A program made the position numbers and the translations under genes. Shown here piece by piece: positions 5,733-8,423 of a stretch of 8,423 nt of DNA (its first letter is position 1; each line of letters begins with the position of its first letter). Source of the DNA: Deltaproteobacteria bacterium (GTDB lineage: Bacteria > Desulfobacterota > JAENJC01); contig JAENJC010000050.1 of NCBI GenBank assembly GCA_016844545.1, positions 1 through 8,423 of the forward strand, in the 5' to 3' direction. Below the pieces are notes generated by a model. The model did no database searches. It saw only the letters and a program-made list of their open reading frames with translations, and had not been told where the DNA came from.

Positions 5733-7454
5733 ATGGCAGAAAACACTGCCGAAAAGAAAGAGATTGCAGAAGAGATTCAGCCAGAAGTCAGTAAAGAGGA
5801 AGTAGCCTCAGCTACGGAGGTCATGCTGTCCGTGGTAAAGACCTCTAAGGCATTCAAGATGTATCTTGCAAATAATCCCCTCCTGCACAGGTTCCTTGAT
5901 GATTTAATGGCTGGCTTGACAAGCCATATGGGAAAATACGGTGAACTTAAACTTGACATAGACCAGTTTGAACTGAAATGTAAGGGAAAGACAGTGTATG
6001 AGAGTCGCGATCCAAAGGATAGCCTGGCATTCAAGATGTATTCCGACGGTATCAGATCTCTCATATTCAGTGAAGGGATAGAAGGGAAGGAGGTAACCGA
6101 TTTCCTGGAGATCATAGGGAAAGACCGTCCCAGTGAAGTGGATGACGACATAGTTACCCTTCTCTGGATGAAGGACCTTCCCCACATTACCTATATACTG
6201 GCCGAAGACTATCTGGAATTTGACGCCAGGGCGCAGGCAGGTTCTGGAGGTGAGGGGTCGGGCCAGCAGGAAAAAATAAGAGGACTGTATAAGGACATTC
6301 CGCCGGAGATAGAAAAATTACAGACTCCGATGTTGATACCGCAAAATATCATCTCTCTGACGGAGGAGGAGATAGAATGGCTGAAAACTGCCAGAGAACT
6401 TGACGAGGGCAGGGATGCCCTGGATGAGGTAGTGCAGGTACTATTTTCAATCCTCTCCGTAGAGAAGGACTTTACTGTCTTTGGAGAGTTCATTGATATA
6501 ACCGTTAATCTAATAGGCAACCTCCTCCATTCTGGGGATATCATGCATGCCGTCAGTCTAATAAGGTTTCTCAGGGAACTGTCGCAAAACGAAAATCTTT
6601 CTCCGGAACACAAGGACAGGCTTGTTAAGGCGTTAGAAGGGACTGCTTCTGGGGATACAATAAAAGACATTGAAGGTATTGTAGACACAACAGACAAGAT
6701 TAAGCCTGATCATCTGAAGGATCTTGTCTTGTTGCTTGGTAAGGCCGCCATAAGGCAGATATGCGATCTCCTGGGAATAGTGCAAAAGACGGAGATGCGT
6801 AAGGTTATCATAGACGCCCTTGTGGAGATTGGAAAGGATTGCCCGGAGATGTTTTACCCATTCCTGGGAGATAAGAGGTGGTATCTCGTAAGGAACTCTC
6901 TCCACATACTGAGGAGGATAAGTGACCCCGCTTCACTGGAGCCTGTGAGCAAGCTTATATACCATAAAGAACCGAGGATAAGAAAAGAGGTACTCCTCTA
7001 TCTGGAAAGTTCATCCGATCCAAAGGCGAGGCCCTATTTACTCAAGTTCTTGCAGGATGAGGTGACTGCCCTTATGATATATGCACTGAAGGTTCTGGCC
7101 CGCTCCGGGTTTAAGGGCGCGGTTAAACCTGTCCTCGATATTACCACCTCAAAGGAGTTTGGGGATAGGGATATTTCGGAGAAAATAGCCATATTTGAGG
7201 CATTGGGTGAACTGGGCTCGGATGAGTTGATTCCCATGTTTGAAGAGATGATCATGAAGAGCTACTGGTTTAACAAGGCAAAGGAGAAGGAATCTGTGAT
7301 CCTGGTTGCCTCAGCTCTGAGGAAGGTGAAAACCGATGCCGCCGTAAAGTTGCTCGAAGATGCCGGCAAGGTGAAGAAAAATGAGATAAAGACCATCATC
7401 ACCCAGGCCTTAAGGAGCATTGCGGCAGAAAAGGCGAAGGTGACAACTAAATGA
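5733..7454 (+). CDS. HEAT-repeat protein with an N-terminal domain related to that of its HD-GYP neighbour
   Basis: 573 residues, no signal peptide or membrane helix, so probably cytoplasmic. After a charged N-terminus, residues about 30-165 form an alpha/beta domain with the pattern VVKTSKAFKMYLANNPLLHRF and GIRSLIFSEGIEGKEVTDFL. A Gly/Ser/Gln linker (about 168-180) leads to an alpha-helical middle. HEAT-like repeats occupy about 325-560, clearest at KRWYLVRNSLHILRRISDP and EPRIRKEVLLYLESSSDPKA. HEAT repeats normally serve protein-protein contacts, so an adaptor or regulatory partner of the downstream HD-GYP protein is plausible; no enzymatic motif is visible. AGGAG lies 10 nt before the ATG. 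The stop overlaps, by ATGA, a short frame that appears to be the old or duplicated start of the next gene. Confidence 0.8.
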   Translation: MAENTAEKKEIAEEIQPEVSKEEVASATEVMLSVVKTSKAFKMYLANNPLLHRFLDDLMAGLTSHMGKYGELKLDIDQFELKCKGKTVYESRDPKDSLAFKMYSDGIRSLIFSEGIEGKEVTDFLEIIGKDRPSEVDDDIVTLLWMKDLPHITYILAEDYLEFDARAQAGSGGEGSGQQEKIRGLYKDIPPEIEKLQTPMLIPQNIISLTEEEIEWLKTARELDEGRDALDEVVQVLFSILSVEKDFTVFGEFIDITVNLIGNLLHSGDIMHAVSLIRFLRELSQNENLSPEHKDRLVKALEGTASGDTIKDIEGIVDTTDKIKPDHLKDLVLLLGKAAIRQICDLLGIVQKTEMRKVIIDALVEIGKDCPEMFYPFLGDKRWYLVRNSLHILRRISDPASLEPVSKLIYHKEPRIRKEVLLYLESSSDPKARPYLLKFLQDEVTALMIYALKVLARSGFKGAVKPVLDITTSKEFGDRDISEKIAIFEALGELGSDELIPMFEEMIMKSYWFNKAKEKESVILVASALRKVKTDAAVKLLEDAGKVKKNEIKTIITQALRSIAAEKAKVTTK

Positions 7455-7561
7455 GTGAAATGAGAACTGACCAGCTCGGGGTTCGGGGGCATCGGAGGAG
7501 CAAAGCTCCGCACGGGCTCCCGATGAAAGCCTATCACTGTGGAGATAGCTATGGGTTCTGA
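7451..7561 (+). other. 36-codon remnant frame: displaced copy of the HD-GYP gene start
   Basis: An ATG at 7451 overlaps the HEAT-gene stop (ATGA), the usual sign of a coupled downstream gene, and encodes MSEMRTDQL before entering a GC-rich palindromic insert and stopping at 7559-7561. The HD-GYP gene itself starts MGSEMRTDQL at 7551. The shared SEMRTDQL suggests the coupled start was separated from its gene body by a duplication or insertion. The frame is unlikely to make a functional 36-residue protein. Confidence 0.5.
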
Positions 7562-7577
7562 GATGAGAACTGACCAG
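7460..7577 (+). mobile_element. Candidate small palindromic insert flanked by a 15-bp direct repeat
   Basis: ATGAGAACTGACCAG occurs at 7460-7474 and again at 7563-7577, 103 nt apart. Between them lies DNA more GC-rich than its surroundings. Its 36-nt core (7490-7525) is bounded by CATCGG (7490-7495) and CCGATG (7520-7525), with an inner hairpin GGAGC-AAA-GCTCC (7497-7509). An alternative fold pairs GAGC (7498-7501) with the GCTC just before CCGATG. No protein is encoded, so any mobility would need a helper enzyme in trans. A plain local duplication is the main alternative. Confidence 0.45.
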
Positions 7578-8423
7578 TTGGAGCGGGAGATGATCAGGAT
7601 AGGCAAGGTCCTGATCAACCAAATATTTGTGCTTCTTAAGACAGCCCAGAACTATGAAGAGGGGCATTCAGCCATAAATGCCCCGGTCTCCAATATACTC
7701 AAGACCGTGATCTCCAATATACTCAAGACCGTGAGAGAGATCCAAAGGCGAAACGAAGAGGCCTCGCTCAGGGTTCAAGGCGGATATCTAATCCTTGGTG
7801 AATTACGACTAAAACCGGATGCTGCTGGTTTTGACGCCTTTATGTTCACTATGGGAGAGATGAACAGGTACTTTATCGGATGTATCAACTTTACCAGTTC
7901 TGTAAATGCGGAAGAGATTGGCAAATTGGCCTATATCTTCAAGAATATTGAGCCGATACCAGTTCCTCAGACCTTCCATAAGATCCTCGGGCAGATGCAG
8001 AAGAGGAATATCATTGGGATTGAGCTGGAGATACTGACTGATGAGGAGACGTTAGGTGGTGGGGATACATCAGAACTGAAGGATAGCAAAGCCAGGGCAA
8101 AGAAGGTATACCTTCAGACCATTCATGCGGTTTCAGAGGTCATGGAAAATGCAAAGATGGGGCAGACCCTCAAACTGAGGAAGTCCAAAAGGGTTGTCCA
8201 GGGGATGATAGACCAGCTCCTTGCAGCAGAGACAAACCTGATCGGGTTGACCACTATCCGCAGTCATGATGAATATACTTATAATCACTCCGTCAATGTC
8301 TGTATCCTTTCCCTGAGCATAGGTGAGGGTGGGCTTTAGCAAGAGCAAGCTGTGCGAACTTGGGATGGCCGCACTTTTTCACGATATTGGCAAATCAGAT
8401 GTTCCCATAGAGATACTTAATAA
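7551..8423 (+). pseudogene. HD-GYP domain protein, frameshifted within the catalytic domain and cut by the right edge
   Basis: From the ATG at 7551 (GGAG 6 nt upstream; an in-frame GTG at 7539 has no such site) the frame runs 262 residues to a TAG at 8337-8339. Residues about 20-165 form an N-terminal domain resembling that of the HEAT protein. The HD-GYP domain begins around 185, with the family motif RSHDEYTYNHSVNV at about 237-250 (His246 a likely metal ligand). After SIGE the frame breaks. The next frame, from 8329, continues the family sequence to the window end, including LGMAALFHDIGKSDVP with the HD metal-binding pair; the GYP motif lies beyond the edge. HD-GYP proteins typically hydrolyse cyclic di-GMP. 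The break, near the G-rich run at 8327-8333, is either a real mutation or a sequence error; family spacing suggests two lost bases. Confidence 0.75.
7687..7734 (+). repeat. Exact 24-bp tandem duplication within the HD-GYP gene
   Basis: Two identical adjacent 24-nt units, 7687-7710 and 7711-7734, each start TCTCCAATATACTC and end GACCGTGA. They add eight residues in frame, so the protein reads SNILKTV twice in succession (about residues 47-61). The lack of any difference between copies suggests a recent slippage event or an assembly artefact. Confidence 0.9.

Noticed and set aside
1571..5926. The 14-mer GGCTTGACAAGCCA occurs at 1571-1584 and again at 5913-5926.
   Set aside because: The second copy is inside the HEAT-protein coding sequence. 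A single 14-bp match in a window this size is not improbable, and there is no sign of function at the second site.
1..8423. CRISPR arrays, tRNA or rRNA genes, insertion sequences with transposases.
   Set aside because: No regularly spaced repeats, no tRNA or rRNA signatures and no transposase-like frame were seen on either strand.

Overview
This window looks like chromosomal core DNA from a Gram-negative (diderm) bacterium of moderate G+C. The diderm call rests on a TolA/TonB-like protein, TolB and a CpoB/YbgF-type lipoprotein, which span the periplasm. An HTH plus zinc-ribbon regulator of the COG3357 type, a split class I (Fe-S) fumarase subunit and a HEAT-repeat/HD-GYP pair fit a Nitrospirota- or Desulfobacterota-like anaerobe. 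That placement is inference from gene content; I cannot name a genus.

Layout. Positions 1-1472 are on the minus strand: the ribosomal operon rplM-rpsI, a strong bidirectional terminator (587-623), a COG3357-type regulator with its own near-consensus promoter, and the first 22 codons of an unidentified small gene running off the left edge. Positions 1473-1615 are a divergent promoter region. From 1616 to 4663 on the plus strand runs a compact envelope operon: tolA/tonB-like, tolB (4-nt overlap) and cpoB/ybgF. Pal, normally between tolB and ybgF, is absent, as are tolQ and tolR. Converging on it is the fumarase beta-subunit gene (4684-5262, minus), with no alpha subunit beside it and a palindromic element at each end. 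Positions 5263-5732 are an AT-rich intergenic region with two inverted repeats and an extended -10 promoter. From 5733 to the right edge lies a two-gene unit: a HEAT-repeat protein and an HD-GYP protein, which appear to share a related N-terminal domain.

How the genes work together. The Tol proteins form the periplasmic part of the system that keeps the outer membrane attached during division; the motor proteins TolQ/TolR and the lipoprotein Pal must be encoded elsewhere. The HEAT/HD-GYP pair is probably a signalling unit, with HD-GYP proteins typically degrading cyclic di-GMP.

The most unusual stretch is the HD-GYP gene. Its 5' end carries a GC-rich palindromic insert of about 100 nt flanked by a 15-bp direct repeat, its N-terminal region carries an exact 24-bp tandem duplication, and its catalytic domain is frameshifted near 8328 so that the HD motif falls in another frame. 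I did not find a convincing new defence, mobile or RNA system; the best leads are this small insert and the palindromes flanking the fumarase gene.
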